Assembly (NCBI GenBank): GCA_013298375.1
Contig: JAAFHM010000066.1
Location: 1-14,390, forward strand
DNA from: Ignavibacteria bacterium
GTDB lineage: Bacteria; Bacteroidota; Ignavibacteria; Kapaibacteriales; UBA4661
Direction: 5' to 3'
Length of the DNA: 14,390 nucleotides
Positions within the stretch are counted from its first letter, which is position 1, and every line of letters begins with the position of its first letter. Below the pieces are notes generated by a model. It searched no databases. It was not told the DNA's origin and saw only the letters and a program-made list of their open reading frames with translations. Of this stretch, positions 6,249-13,401 are shown in pieces. The position numbers and the translations under genes are program-made.

Positions 6249-7514
6249 CTATATTGTGCGGCGTACTGCTTGAAGGAGAGAATTTGTATCCTGAAGCGCC
6301 ACTTCGTGCTGCTCTGAGGTTGCCATGTTTTTAAGAATTGCCACGCCTTTTGTTCGCTCTGCTTCGCCGATGATTGCCACAAATCGTGCTTTTGTGCGGT
6401 CTGCGTCGCGCATTTGTGCTTTGAAGGAGCGCCGAAGTGCGTCAGTGATGGCGGTGAATCCCTCTTGGCGGAGTGTTTGCGCCAGTTTCATACCAAGTGC
6501 GCTGGAATCGTCATCCAGAGCAATCACGTAGAGGTCGCATACCGTCTCAGTTGAGGGTGTTTTTTGCTCTTCATCAAGAAGTAAAAGCAAACGTTCAATG
6601 CCGAAGGCGAAACCAATTCCCGGCGTTGGTTTTCCGCCAATCTGCTCGAAAAGTCCATCGTAGCGCCCACCGCCGCCGATTGCATTTTGTGAGCCTAAGC
6701 GCGTCGTTACAAACTCAAAAGCTGTATGCGAGTAGTAATCAAGCCCCCGAACCAATCTGTCGTCCGCAATATACGGAATTTCCAATGCTGTGAGAAGTTT
6801 TTGTACGCGCTCAAAATAATTTTGACTGTCATCATCAAGGTAATCGGTAAGAATCGGTGCGCCTTTGACAATGGGCGCATCTTCGGCGTGCTTGGAATCC
6901 AAAATACGCAAAGGGTTTTTCTCCAGCCGATTTTTGCTGTCGTCGGACATCCCGCTAATATGCGGACGGAAGTAGCTCTGAAGCGCCTCGCGGTACCGAA
7001 GGCGGCTTGCGGCATTACCCAAAGAATTTAAGCGTAATTCAAATGCCGTTAGCCCAAGAGCGCGTAAAATGGTGTGCGCCAGCATGATGCTCTCGGCATC
7101 GGCTTCCGGCTGTGCCGAGCCGAGTATTTCTGCGTCGAATTGGTGGAATTGCCGCAAACGTCCTTTTTGCGGTCGTTCTTGGCGAAACATTGCGCCCATA
7201 TACCACAAACGCAGAAGGGGATTTTTTTCAACAAGAGTGTTTTCAATAACGGCACGAACAATGCTGGCAGTGGCTTCGGGACGCAGCGTCATGGACGTTT
7301 GTCCTTGGTCGAGAAATGTGTACATTTCTTTACCAACAATATCGGTTGTTTCGCCAATACCCCGCGAAAACAACTCTGTATGCTCAAAAACGGGTGTTCG
7401 GAGTTCGTGAAAGCCGAACTGCCCCGCAATACGGCGGAACGTGGACTCCAAGGTCTGCCATGCCCCAATCTCGCCAGGAAGAATGTCTTTTGTGCCTCGT
7501 ACTGCTTGAATCAT
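6249..7514 (-). CDS. hisS: Histidyl-tRNA synthetase
   Basis: This 421-residue class II aminoacyl-tRNA synthetase charges tRNA-His. It starts with the typical MIQAVRGTKDILPGE. Motif 1 is around RTPVFEHTELFSRGIG (39-54), motif 2 is FRQERPQKGRLRQFHQFDAE (110-129), the histidine-binding signatures are LVRGLDYYSH (254-263) and GGGRYDGL (281-288), and motif 3 is GFAFGIERLLLLL (301-313). The C-terminal part, about 325-421, is the anticodon-binding domain (including RRSFKAQMRDADRTKARFVA). The frame stays open upstream to a TTG at 7586 that would add 24 Lys/Pro/Gln-rich residues. I prefer the ATG at 7514 because the protein there matches the family length and start. No Shine-Dalgarno sequence is visible before either. 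It is apparently a single-gene unit, 270 bases from the dehydrogenase gene. Confidence 0.96.
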   Translation of the reverse strand: MIQAVRGTKDILPGEIGAWQTLESTFRRIAGQFGFHELRTPVFEHTELFSRGIGETTDIVGKEMYTFLDQGQTSMTLRPEATASIVRAVIENTLVEKNPLLRLWYMGAMFRQERPQKGRLRQFHQFDAEILGSAQPEADAESIMLAHTILRALGLTAFELRLNSLGNAASRLRYREALQSYFRPHISGMSDDSKNRLEKNPLRILDSKHAEDAPIVKGAPILTDYLDDDSQNYFERVQKLLTALEIPYIADDRLVRGLDYYSHTAFEFVTTRLGSQNAIGGGGRYDGLFEQIGGKPTPGIGFAFGIERLLLLLDEEQKTPSTETVCDLYVIALDDDSSALGMKLAQTLRQEGFTAITDALRRSFKAQMRDADRTKARFVAIIGEAERTKGVAILKNMATSEQHEVALQDTNSLLQAVRRTI

Positions 7515-7583
7515 CGGTAGTGTTTGCAATGGTGGTGGAATCGTCTTTGCGGCTTGCTTTGCTGGAACGGTATGTTTTGTGCG

Positions 7584-7591
7584 CAAATATA
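7584..7591 (-). promoter_or_regulatory. Candidate -7 element of the hisS promoter
   Basis: On the minus strand the octamer TATATTTG matches the TAnnTTTG -7 consensus described for Bacteroidota primary sigma factors. It would place transcription start near 7576, about 60 bases before the hisS ATG. It covers the alternative TTG start codon, which argues against that start. No -33 element at the expected distance was seen, so this is weak. Confidence 0.25.
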
Positions 7592-7815
7592 GGAGTTTTT
7601 GGGAATTTCACTATGGAGTTTTTTGCGCAAGGAGAAGAGTTTCTTCTGGCACTCGTTTTCATGACGTTCGAGATTGCTGTATCACCCGCATTTACAGGCT
7701 GCTGGATTACGTTATCGTAACAAATCGTAGATTATTCTGTGAAATTTTCTTAATTTCTTTATTCGGGAATTTGTTCTACCGTGTTATTTTCAAGCACAGA
7801 ATTACGCATACTTTT

Positions 7816-10800
7816 ATGGTAAATGTTGCTTTTCGCTTCCTGCTGCACCTTATTTTGCGGCATCAGCTATCATCTCTCGTTCTATACGTGCTTTTTGTTG
7901 TATCATCATCTCTCTTCATTCCTCGCCTACAAGCGCAAACTGTCGTCGGGCTTGACCCACAGAAGCGCCTCACTCAATATATTCTTGAGGTTTGGCGAGA
8001 AGATCAAGGGCTTCCGCAGAATGCCGTTCAGACTATCCTCCAAACCCGTGATGGATACTTGTGGTTCGGCTCTCAAGAAGGTGTCGTGCGCTTTGACGGT
8101 GTGCGGTTTACCGTCTTCGACAAACAGCACACTGCCGGAATCAAAGAGAACAACGTTTATGCGCTTTGCGAAGATAAAGACGGCAAACTTTGGATTGGCA
8201 CGTACGTTGGCGGAGTAAGCGTTTATGCAAAAGGGGTATTCAAAAATTATGGAAAAGAACAGGGCATTGACGGCGACGTAGCGACGATCGCGCAAGACAG
8301 CAAAGGGGCAATCTGGGCTGGCTCAAATAACGGACTTTTCCGCTTTAATGCGCAATCCGATAAATTTGAGAAAGTCACTGGTAATGGTGCGCCCGAAGGT
8401 ATTTTTGTGACACGCATCAAAGAAACCAAAGACGGAATGCTGCTGCTCTCGACGCAGCAAGGCTTTTTCACCATGACTGGCGGCACATTCCGCCGATACA
8501 TGAAGGCTGATGGCTTGGTGCATGAGCGCGTCAATGATGTTTTTTACAATGACCGCAAGGGCGAAATTTGGCTGGCAACCGATGAAGGCGCACAGAAGTT
8601 TGATAATGGTCAGTTTTCCACGCTCTACAACAAGGATAATAGCGGGCTGCCGTCCAGTTTTGCGCTCTACATTTACGAAGACAAACGTGGGAATTTTTTC
8701 GTTGGGACAAATGCTGGTCTCAGCCGCATCAAAAATGGTCGCGCTGAAACTCTCAATAACAAAGACGGCTTGGGTAGCGACGAAATCCAGTATATCTACG
8801 AAGACCGCGAAGGCAGCATCTGGATAGGCACAAGCGCTGGTGGACTGAATCGCTTGAAAAATGGAAAATTTACGCCCTTCGGCGTACCAGAAGGCTTGTC
8901 ATTTCCCATGCTTTGGGGACTTTTCCAAGACAGTCGGGGAACAATCTGGATTCCGACCAACGGCGGTGGCGTGAACGAGGTGCGCGATGGGCGTGTTGTG
9001 CGGGTCTATAACGACAAAGACGGCTTGCCGACTAATAGCATCCGCTCGGTGGGCGAGTCCGCCGATGGAACAATCTACTTCGGGACGCAAGAAAAAGGGC
9101 TGGCAAAATTAGTCAATGGGAAATTCGTGATTTTAACGCAAAAAGACGGACTTGCGGGGAATTTTGTGCGCGTCACCTACCAGCACCCGGACGGCTCGCT
9201 CTGGTTCGGTTGCCACCGCGACGGATTGACGGTTTTGCGCAATGGAGTCTATACGACCTACACCACAAAAGATGGTCTGCCGAATAACACCATTTATCGC
9301 ATTCTTCAGCGCCGCGACGGAAAATTGTGGGTGGCAACACGCGGTGGCTTGGCGACATTTGAGAATGGCAAATTTACTGCATACACGACAGAACAGGGCT
9401 TACCCGGGAACGTTTGTATGGCGCTTTACGATGATGCCGATGGCGCACTCTGGATTGGGACGAATGGTGGTGGGATTTGCCGTTACAAAGACGGGAAATT
9501 CAAGGCAGCGCGGGCGACAAACGGTATGCCGGATGACACCGAATATTCCATTTTGGAAGATGATAACAAGAATCTTTGGATGACGTGTAACAAAGGTATT
9601 ATCCGCGTTTCCAAGTCGGAGTTGAATGAGTTTTTAGACGGCAGCAAACCATCTATCACATCAGCCGTTCTTTACGGTAAACTTGATGGGATGCGGAGTT
9701 CGGAGTGTAATGGCGGTAATCAATTTCCCTCTATCAAGGCAAATGACGGTAAATTCTGGTTCCCGACCGTTTCCGGTGCGGCGATCATTGACCCCAACAA
9801 TATTCCGCGCAACAGCCTCGCTCCTTCGGTTGTGATTGAAGAAGTAATTGTTGATAAAGAAGCATACTCGCCGCATAATGACGAAATCACCATCCCTGCG
9901 GGAAAAACAAATTTTGAATTTCACTTCACAGCGCTCAGTCTCTTGTTTCCGGGCAAAGTTCGCTTCAAGTATATGCTTGAGGGATTCGATAAAGACTGGG
10001 TTGATGCCGGAACACGCCGTTCGGCATTCTACACCAATATTTCCCCTGGCGGCTACACGTTTCGCGTGAAAGCCTGCAACAATGATGGTGTTTGGAATGA
10101 AACGGGCGCAGAACTTGATTTCTATTTTCGCCCCTATTTCTACCAAACATGGTGGTTTGGATTGATTTGTTTGGCACTGGTTGTTGGCGGGGCGTATCAA
10201 GCGTATCGGATTCGTATTCAAAGCGCTGAAAAACGTGAGCAAGACCTGAATAAACGTATTGATGAGATGGTTGTTGACCTCAAAACGGCTCATGAAGCCA
10301 CGCTTGTTGAAAAAGAAAGTGTGGAGAAAAAGGTCGAATTGGCTGTGCGAGAATCCGAATCGCACCGCCAATATTTGGCAACATCGGTCGAGGAATTGCT
10401 GCAAGAAATGACGCGCTTTGCTTCTGGGAATCTCAATATCCAGATGATCCCGCAAAGCAGCGATGATATTGGGCGGCTCTATGACGGCTTCACGAAAGCT
10501 GTTGAAAATATTGCTACGATGATGAAGCAAGTAACCGAAGCCGTAAACACGACTGCCCGCGAAAGCCGCGATATTTCCGGTTCGGTTGAACATATGTCGC
10601 GTGCGGCACAGCGCCAAAACACGCAAGTTTCGGAAGTTCGTTCTGCTATCAACGAGATGGCGCATACGATTCACGACACATCGAAAAATATTACCTTAGT
10701 TGCCTCTATTGCAACGGAATCGGGCGAAAATGCCAAAGAAGGCGGGAAAATTGTGGCGCAAACGATTGAGGGCATGAACAAAATCAGCGAAGTTGTGCAG

Positions 10801-11364
10801 GCATCCGCGACAACGGTGCAGCGTTTGGGCGAGCGAAGTATTGAAATCGGTGATATTATCGAAGTAATTAATTCGATTGCCAATCAAACCAATCTTCTTG
10901 CCTTGAATGCGGCTATTGAAGCGGCTCGTGCGGGTGAGCATGGAAAAGGTTTTGCGATTGTTGCCGATGAGGTACGCCAATTAGCCGAAAGTACGACCAA
11001 AGCGACAAAGCAGATTACCACAATGGTCAAGCAAATTCAGCAAGACATCGGCGAGACGGTAAAAACGATGAAGCAAGGCACACGCGAAACCCAAGCCGGG
11101 AAGCGCCTTGCAGAGAAAGCGGGAACAGCATTGGGGAGTATTATCGACCAAACAGAAAAGGTTGCCAGCATCACGACCCAAGTGGCTGCTGCCAGCGAAG
11201 AGCAAGCCGCCACAAGCGAGGAAATACGCCGCAATGTGGACGATATGACCCACACGCTGGCGCAGTTTACGAAAGAGATTACAGAAGTTGCCGATGCGTC
11301 GGAGTCGCTGAAGTCCTTGGCAAGCAATTTGCAAAAATTGACACGGCAATTTAGAATGGAATAG
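7816..11364 (+). CDS. Methyl-accepting chemotaxis receptor with a double beta-propeller (Reg_prop) and Y_Y_Y sensor
   Basis: The protein has 1182 residues. A signal peptide or anchor covers about 1-41 (ending PRLQAQ). Fourteen propeller blades follow at roughly 42-residue spacing, each marked by a G-x-(L/I)-W-(I/F)-G-T type strand, starting near residues 80, 123, 164, 207, 249, 292, 333, 375, 418, 460, 502, 543, 584 and 645. That fits two seven-bladed Reg_prop propellers. A Y_Y_Y domain covers about 690-772 (FKYMLEGFDKDWVDAG, GGYTFRVKACNNDGVW). One membrane span is at 776-796. A coiled coil and a HAMP-like segment (about 862-910, GNLNIQMIPQSSDDIGRLYD) follow. The MCP domain runs to the end; its tip is near NLLALNAAIEAARAGEHGKG (1026-1045). 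A methylation consensus AAASEEQAATS lies at 1124-1134. There is no C-terminal CheR-docking pentapeptide. The ATG at 7816 is chosen because it begins the signal peptide. It has no Shine-Dalgarno sequence. No other chemotaxis gene is nearby. Confidence 0.93.
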   Translation: MVNVAFRFLLHLILRHQLSSLVLYVLFVVSSSLFIPRLQAQTVVGLDPQKRLTQYILEVWREDQGLPQNAVQTILQTRDGYLWFGSQEGVVRFDGVRFTVFDKQHTAGIKENNVYALCEDKDGKLWIGTYVGGVSVYAKGVFKNYGKEQGIDGDVATIAQDSKGAIWAGSNNGLFRFNAQSDKFEKVTGNGAPEGIFVTRIKETKDGMLLLSTQQGFFTMTGGTFRRYMKADGLVHERVNDVFYNDRKGEIWLATDEGAQKFDNGQFSTLYNKDNSGLPSSFALYIYEDKRGNFFVGTNAGLSRIKNGRAETLNNKDGLGSDEIQYIYEDREGSIWIGTSAGGLNRLKNGKFTPFGVPEGLSFPMLWGLFQDSRGTIWIPTNGGGVNEVRDGRVVRVYNDKDGLPTNSIRSVGESADGTIYFGTQEKGLAKLVNGKFVILTQKDGLAGNFVRVTYQHPDGSLWFGCHRDGLTVLRNGVYTTYTTKDGLPNNTIYRILQRRDGKLWVATRGGLATFENGKFTAYTTEQGLPGNVCMALYDDADGALWIGTNGGGICRYKDGKFKAARATNGMPDDTEYSILEDDNKNLWMTCNKGIIRVSKSELNEFLDGSKPSITSAVLYGKLDGMRSSECNGGNQFPSIKANDGKFWFPTVSGAAIIDPNNIPRNSLAPSVVIEEVIVDKEAYSPHNDEITIPAGKTNFEFHFTALSLLFPGKVRFKYMLEGFDKDWVDAGTRRSAFYTNISPGGYTFRVKACNNDGVWNETGAELDFYFRPYFYQTWWFGLICLALVVGGAYQAYRIRIQSAEKREQDLNKRIDEMVVDLKTAHEATLVEKESVEKKVELAVRESESHRQYLATSVEELLQEMTRFASGNLNIQMIPQSSDDIGRLYDGFTKAVENIATMMKQVTEAVNTTARESRDISGSVEHMSRAAQRQNTQVSEVRSAINEMAHTIHDTSKNITLVASIATESGENAKEGGKIVAQTIEGMNKISEVVQASATTVQRLGERSIEIGDIIEVINSIANQTNLLALNAAIEAARAGEHGKGFAIVADEVRQLAESTTKATKQITTMVKQIQQDIGETVKTMKQGTRETQAGKRLAEKAGTALGSIIDQTEKVASITTQVAAASEEQAATSEEIRRNVDDMTHTLAQFTKEITEVADASESLKSLASNLQKLTRQFRME

Positions 11365-11424
11365 AAAAAATACAACAAATATTGAAGCAACTCGTCTAGT
11401 ATGGGCTGGTAATCCTAACACTCT

Positions 11425-11789
11425 GGGGATGCAATGGTTTCGACAGGGTGATGATAGAGCGTCTGATGCGTGTCGTGCTTCGCCGGTGGCGCACGTTAAT
11501 TCAACTGGCAAATCCTAAGTGGCAACACTTACTCCTACGCAATGGCTGCTTAATTTAGAGCGCCATTACGCATCCGCCTAACGTGTATCTGTTCGGGTTA
11601 GTCGCGGGTGTAAACCCTTAAACAGAGCGATGTCCAAGTGTGGAACAGGCTTGCACATTCGATTCACTGCTTCTAGCAATTGTCTGCCTGTCGTTTGGCG
11701 AAGACGAAAGCGAATGCCATAAAACGACTACACACGTAGTATCAACGTTGTACGCACTTTGGACGCGAGTTCGATTCTCGCCATCTCCA
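11425..11789 (+). ncRNA. ssrA: Transfer-messenger RNA (tmRNA)
   Basis: The 5' end GGGGATGCAATGGTTTCGACAGGGT and the 3' end with GGACGCGAGTTCGATTCTCG are the conserved tRNA-like parts. GGGGATG (11425-11431) pairs with CATCTCC (11782-11788) to form the 7-bp acceptor stem, with one G-U pair; A11789 is the discriminator. The genome continues CAA rather than CCA, so the CCA end must be added after transcription. tmRNA with SmpB rescues stalled ribosomes and tags the nascent peptide for proteolysis. The tag reads GNTYSYAMAA. The gene starts 60 bases after the receptor stop and ends just before a terminator. TAATCC at 11410-11415 is at the right distance for a -10 box, but no matching -35 was found. 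Confidence 0.97.
11521..11553 (+). other. tmRNA proteolysis-tag reading frame
   Basis: GGC AAC ACT TAC TCC TAC GCA ATG GCT GCT TAA encodes GNTYSYAMAA and a stop. The C-terminal AMAA resembles the usual hydrophobic protease signal. The resume codon is Gly. The YSYAMAA end matches the Chlorobium-type tag (ADDYSYAMAA, from memory), which supports a Chlorobi-related source. Confidence 0.9.
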
Positions 11790-11802
11790 CAATGCAAACC
11801 GC

Positions 11803-11840
11803 AAACCCCGCATCATTCCTTGATTGTGGGGTTTTGTTTT
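11803..11840 (+). terminator. Terminator of ssrA
   Basis: AAACCCCGCA (11803-11812) pairs with TGTGGGGTTT (11825-11834) through one G-U pair around a 12-base loop, and is followed by TGTTTT. It begins 13 bases after the tmRNA discriminator. Confidence 0.85.
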
Positions 11841-11970
11841 GCCTACTACATACTGAATTACATACGATTTTGAGAATTACGGGCTATTGTCAATAGCTAC
11901 TATTCATACAGGTTGTTCGGTTAGAGTAAAGCGGTCGTGATGATTCGGCATTAAATCTCTTAATCATAGT

Positions 11971-12005
11971 AAAAACCATCCTCTTTGTGGAGGATGGTTT
12001 TTTTT
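11971..12005. terminator. Strong rho-independent terminator
   Basis: CCATCCTC (11976-11983) and GAGGATGG (11990-11997) form an 8-bp perfect stem with a TTTGTG loop, extended by A-T pairs from AAAAA on the left and eight T residues on the right (11998-12005). It works best in the plus direction. The ssrA terminator already lies 130 bases upstream, so this is either a back-up or the end of an unseen transcript. Confidence 0.85.
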
Positions 12006-12040
12006 ATTGCACAAAGCAATGAGTCGTTCCGAATAAATAC

Positions 12041-12074
12041 TTGACAAATAAGGTTGTTGTGGGATTTGTTTAAT
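12041..12074 (+). promoter_or_regulatory. Candidate promoter of the sigma-factor operon
   Basis: TTGACA at 12041-12046 is a perfect -35 hexamer on the correct strand, just after a terminator. The -10 is unclear: GGGATTTG (12061-12068) partly fits the TAnnTTTG type, and TTTAAT (12069-12074) is too far away for a normal spacer. The transcript would have a leader of about 170 bases. Confidence 0.3.
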
Positions 12075-12236
12075 GAAAGAAACTGGATGAGTGACAAATA
12101 TTTTTCTTTGGCGTGTAAGTTTTCGCTGCGTCAGTGTAACTAACAATTCATAACAACAACACTTTTGAACTAACGCTGCACGAACCATGACATTGGATAC
12201 ATTTCTTACCAGCAGAAAATCGCCACAGAAACAGAA

Positions 12237-12242
12237 AGGAGG
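12237..12242 (+). promoter_or_regulatory. Strong Shine-Dalgarno site of the 206-aa membrane protein
   Basis: AGGAGG lies 5 bases before the ATG at 12248 and fixes that start. Such a full match is notable here because several other genes in the window have none. Confidence 0.8.
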
Positions 12243-12247
12243 CGGCT

Positions 12248-12868
12248 ATGCAGGGCGATGACTCTTCCGAAAACAAGCAAATACACAGATTACAGGAGAT
12301 GTGGCAGCAATCAATAACGAATGATTCACTTAAAATTAAGGAGCGAGAGATGATAAATAGCATTCAACATCAAATGGATATGTTTGATAATCAATTTGGT
12401 CTTGGAACATGGAAAATGAGTAGTATGAACGGCTTCATGGCAGTATTTTTTTTACTCATTGCAACACGAGATTTTATGCGGGATAGCAAGGCAAACATCC
12501 CTTTTGTCTTACTTGCCATTATGCAAGGCGTTATGTTCCTATTTCATACTCTATCAAGGATAAAAAAGAACAGCTACGATATGGGTAAGGCACAAGATTA
12601 TATTGCATACAACCTTCAGCGAGTTCAACTGCAAATTCTTTTGACAAAAATCACACCAATACTTGTTTTACCAATCTTTGTGGTTTTATACTGGTATTAT
12701 CCCATTTCACAAGACTCATGGGAATGGCGCATGATAATACTTGCCTTACCAATAATCGGTGTGGCATGGTCGGTATGGCAGTACAAAAACAAACTCATAC
12801 CACTTCGTACAAGGCTCAAATCCGCTCTTCAACAGCTTAACGAACCCCAACTCGATCACACAGCATGA
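12248..12868 (+). CDS. Four-span membrane protein upstream of sigma factor, candidate sigma regulator
   Basis: I do not recognise a named family. The 206-residue protein has a charged cytoplasmic-looking N-terminus of about 57 residues, then membrane spans at about 60-76, 84-102, 134-151 and 160-178, and a polar C-terminus. Residues 12-39 (starting IHRLQEMWQQSITNDSL) align without gaps to residues 13-40 of the third gene product in this operon, with 11 of 28 identical: I, L, W, S, T, N, S, L, E, I, I. The gene overlaps the sigma-factor gene by 4 bases (ATGA, 12865-12868), a strong sign of translational coupling. Membrane proteins encoded next to ECF sigma factors are often anti-sigma factors. 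By analogy the shared N-terminal motif may be the sigma-binding part. No zinc-binding HxxxCxxC motif is present. The role is inferred from context only. Confidence 0.78.
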   Translation: MQGDDSSENKQIHRLQEMWQQSITNDSLKIKEREMINSIQHQMDMFDNQFGLGTWKMSSMNGFMAVFFLLIATRDFMRDSKANIPFVLLAIMQGVMFLFHTLSRIKKNSYDMGKAQDYIAYNLQRVQLQILLTKITPILVLPIFVVLYWYYPISQDSWEWRMIILALPIIGVAWSVWQYKNKLIPLRTRLKSALQQLNEPQLDHTA

Positions 12869-13401
12869 CGCAAACAACCGACACAAAAAACACGGCATCC
12901 CGCGAAGCAGATTTTGTGCGACTGCTCGACGACAACAAAGCCCGCATCATGCGCCTTTGCAGGGCGTACACGGTTTCGCGGGAAGATCGTGAGGATTTGT
13001 TCCAAGAAATCGCGGTGCAGCTTTGGAAGGCGCTTCCCAACTACCGTGCCGAGGCACAAGTTTCCACGTGGCTCTATCGGATTGCGCTCAACGTGGCATT
13101 GCGCTTTTCCTACCAGACCAAACGCCGCAAGCCCAATGTGGAACGTATCCCGTGGATAGAAGAGACCACGCCGCATCCGCACGACGACGCAACGCGCGAG
13201 CGCGCCGAGCAGCTTCATCGTTGCATTGCGGCGCTGCCGGAGATTGACCGTTCAGTGATGGTGCTGTATCTGGAGGAGTGTTCGTACAAGGAAATAAGCG
13301 AGATTACGGGTTTGACGGAAACCAATGTTGGCGCGAAAATTAGCCGCATCAAAGACAAACTACTCGGATGTATGCGCAAAAGCGAAGGAGGTGCGGCATG
13401 A
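12865..13401 (+). CDS. ECF-type RNA polymerase sigma factor
   Basis: The 178-residue protein has only regions sigma-2 and sigma-4, as expected for an extracytoplasmic-function sigma factor. Sigma-2 covers about residues 20-85, with DREDLFQEIAVQLWKALPNY (41-60) and the promoter-melting end STWLYRIALNVALRF (67-81). A linker rich in Pro, His and Asp (about 95-112) follows. Sigma-4 covers about 118-168, with ALPEIDRSVMVLYLEECSYK (123-142) and the HTH EISEITGLTETNVGAKISRI (143-162). It directs core polymerase to a regulon not visible here and often activates its own operon. The ATG overlaps the stop of the upstream membrane-protein gene by 4 bases, and its own stop overlaps the next ATG by 4 bases. 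It has no separate Shine-Dalgarno sequence, so it probably relies on coupling with the upstream gene. Confidence 0.95.
   Translation: MTQTTDTKNTASREADFVRLLDDNKARIMRLCRAYTVSREDREDLFQEIAVQLWKALPNYRAEAQVSTWLYRIALNVALRFSYQTKRRKPNVERIPWIEETTPHPHDDATRERAEQLHRCIAALPEIDRSVMVLYLEECSYKEISEITGLTETNVGAKISRIKDKLLGCMRKSEGGAA
13385..13391 (+). promoter_or_regulatory. Shine-Dalgarno site deciding the start of the 317-aa membrane protein
   Basis: AAGGAGG lies inside the end of the sigma-factor gene, 6 bases before the ATG at 13398. It supports this start over the ATG ten codons upstream. Confidence 0.8.

Larger units (their letters stand above)
11841..12247. other. Gene-free stretch between ssrA and the sigma-factor operon
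   Basis: No convincing protein gene lies in these 407 bases. They hold about 130 bases before a second strong terminator (11971-12005), with a small hairpin GCTATT/AATAGC around 11883-11898. A leader of about 240 bases before the membrane-protein gene follows, with a TTGACA box at 12041 and a strong ribosome binding site at 12237. The first part, closed by its own terminator, could encode a small RNA, but this is speculation. Confidence 0.5.

Noticed and set aside
6047..6382. ORFs on both strands across the hisS-gdh gap
   Set aside because: They are translations of the GC-rich palindromic repeats plus the end of hisS. Neither has a start signal or a domain.
7515..7586. 24-residue N-terminal extension of HisRS from a TTG codon
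   Set aside because: The residues do not resemble HisRS, the TTG sits inside a possible -7 promoter element, and the ATG at 7514 gives the normal family start and length.
7613..7720. 35-codon ORF starting MEFFAQGEEF
   Set aside because: The nearest AGGAG is 17 bases from its ATG. It is short, with no family resemblance or conserved context.
7579..7815. 79-codon upstream extension of the chemoreceptor
   Set aside because: It would bury the signal peptide that begins at the ATG at 7816, and its residues look like translated non-coding DNA.
9661..10674. 337-codon ORF on the minus strand
   Set aside because: It lies wholly antisense to the well-supported receptor gene. Its Arg/Asn/Cys-rich product has no recognisable domain.
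11640..12188. Small ORFs at 11640-11873 (plus) and 11964-12188 (minus)
   Set aside because: The first lies inside tmRNA and its terminator. The second runs through a terminator hairpin and has no recognisable features.
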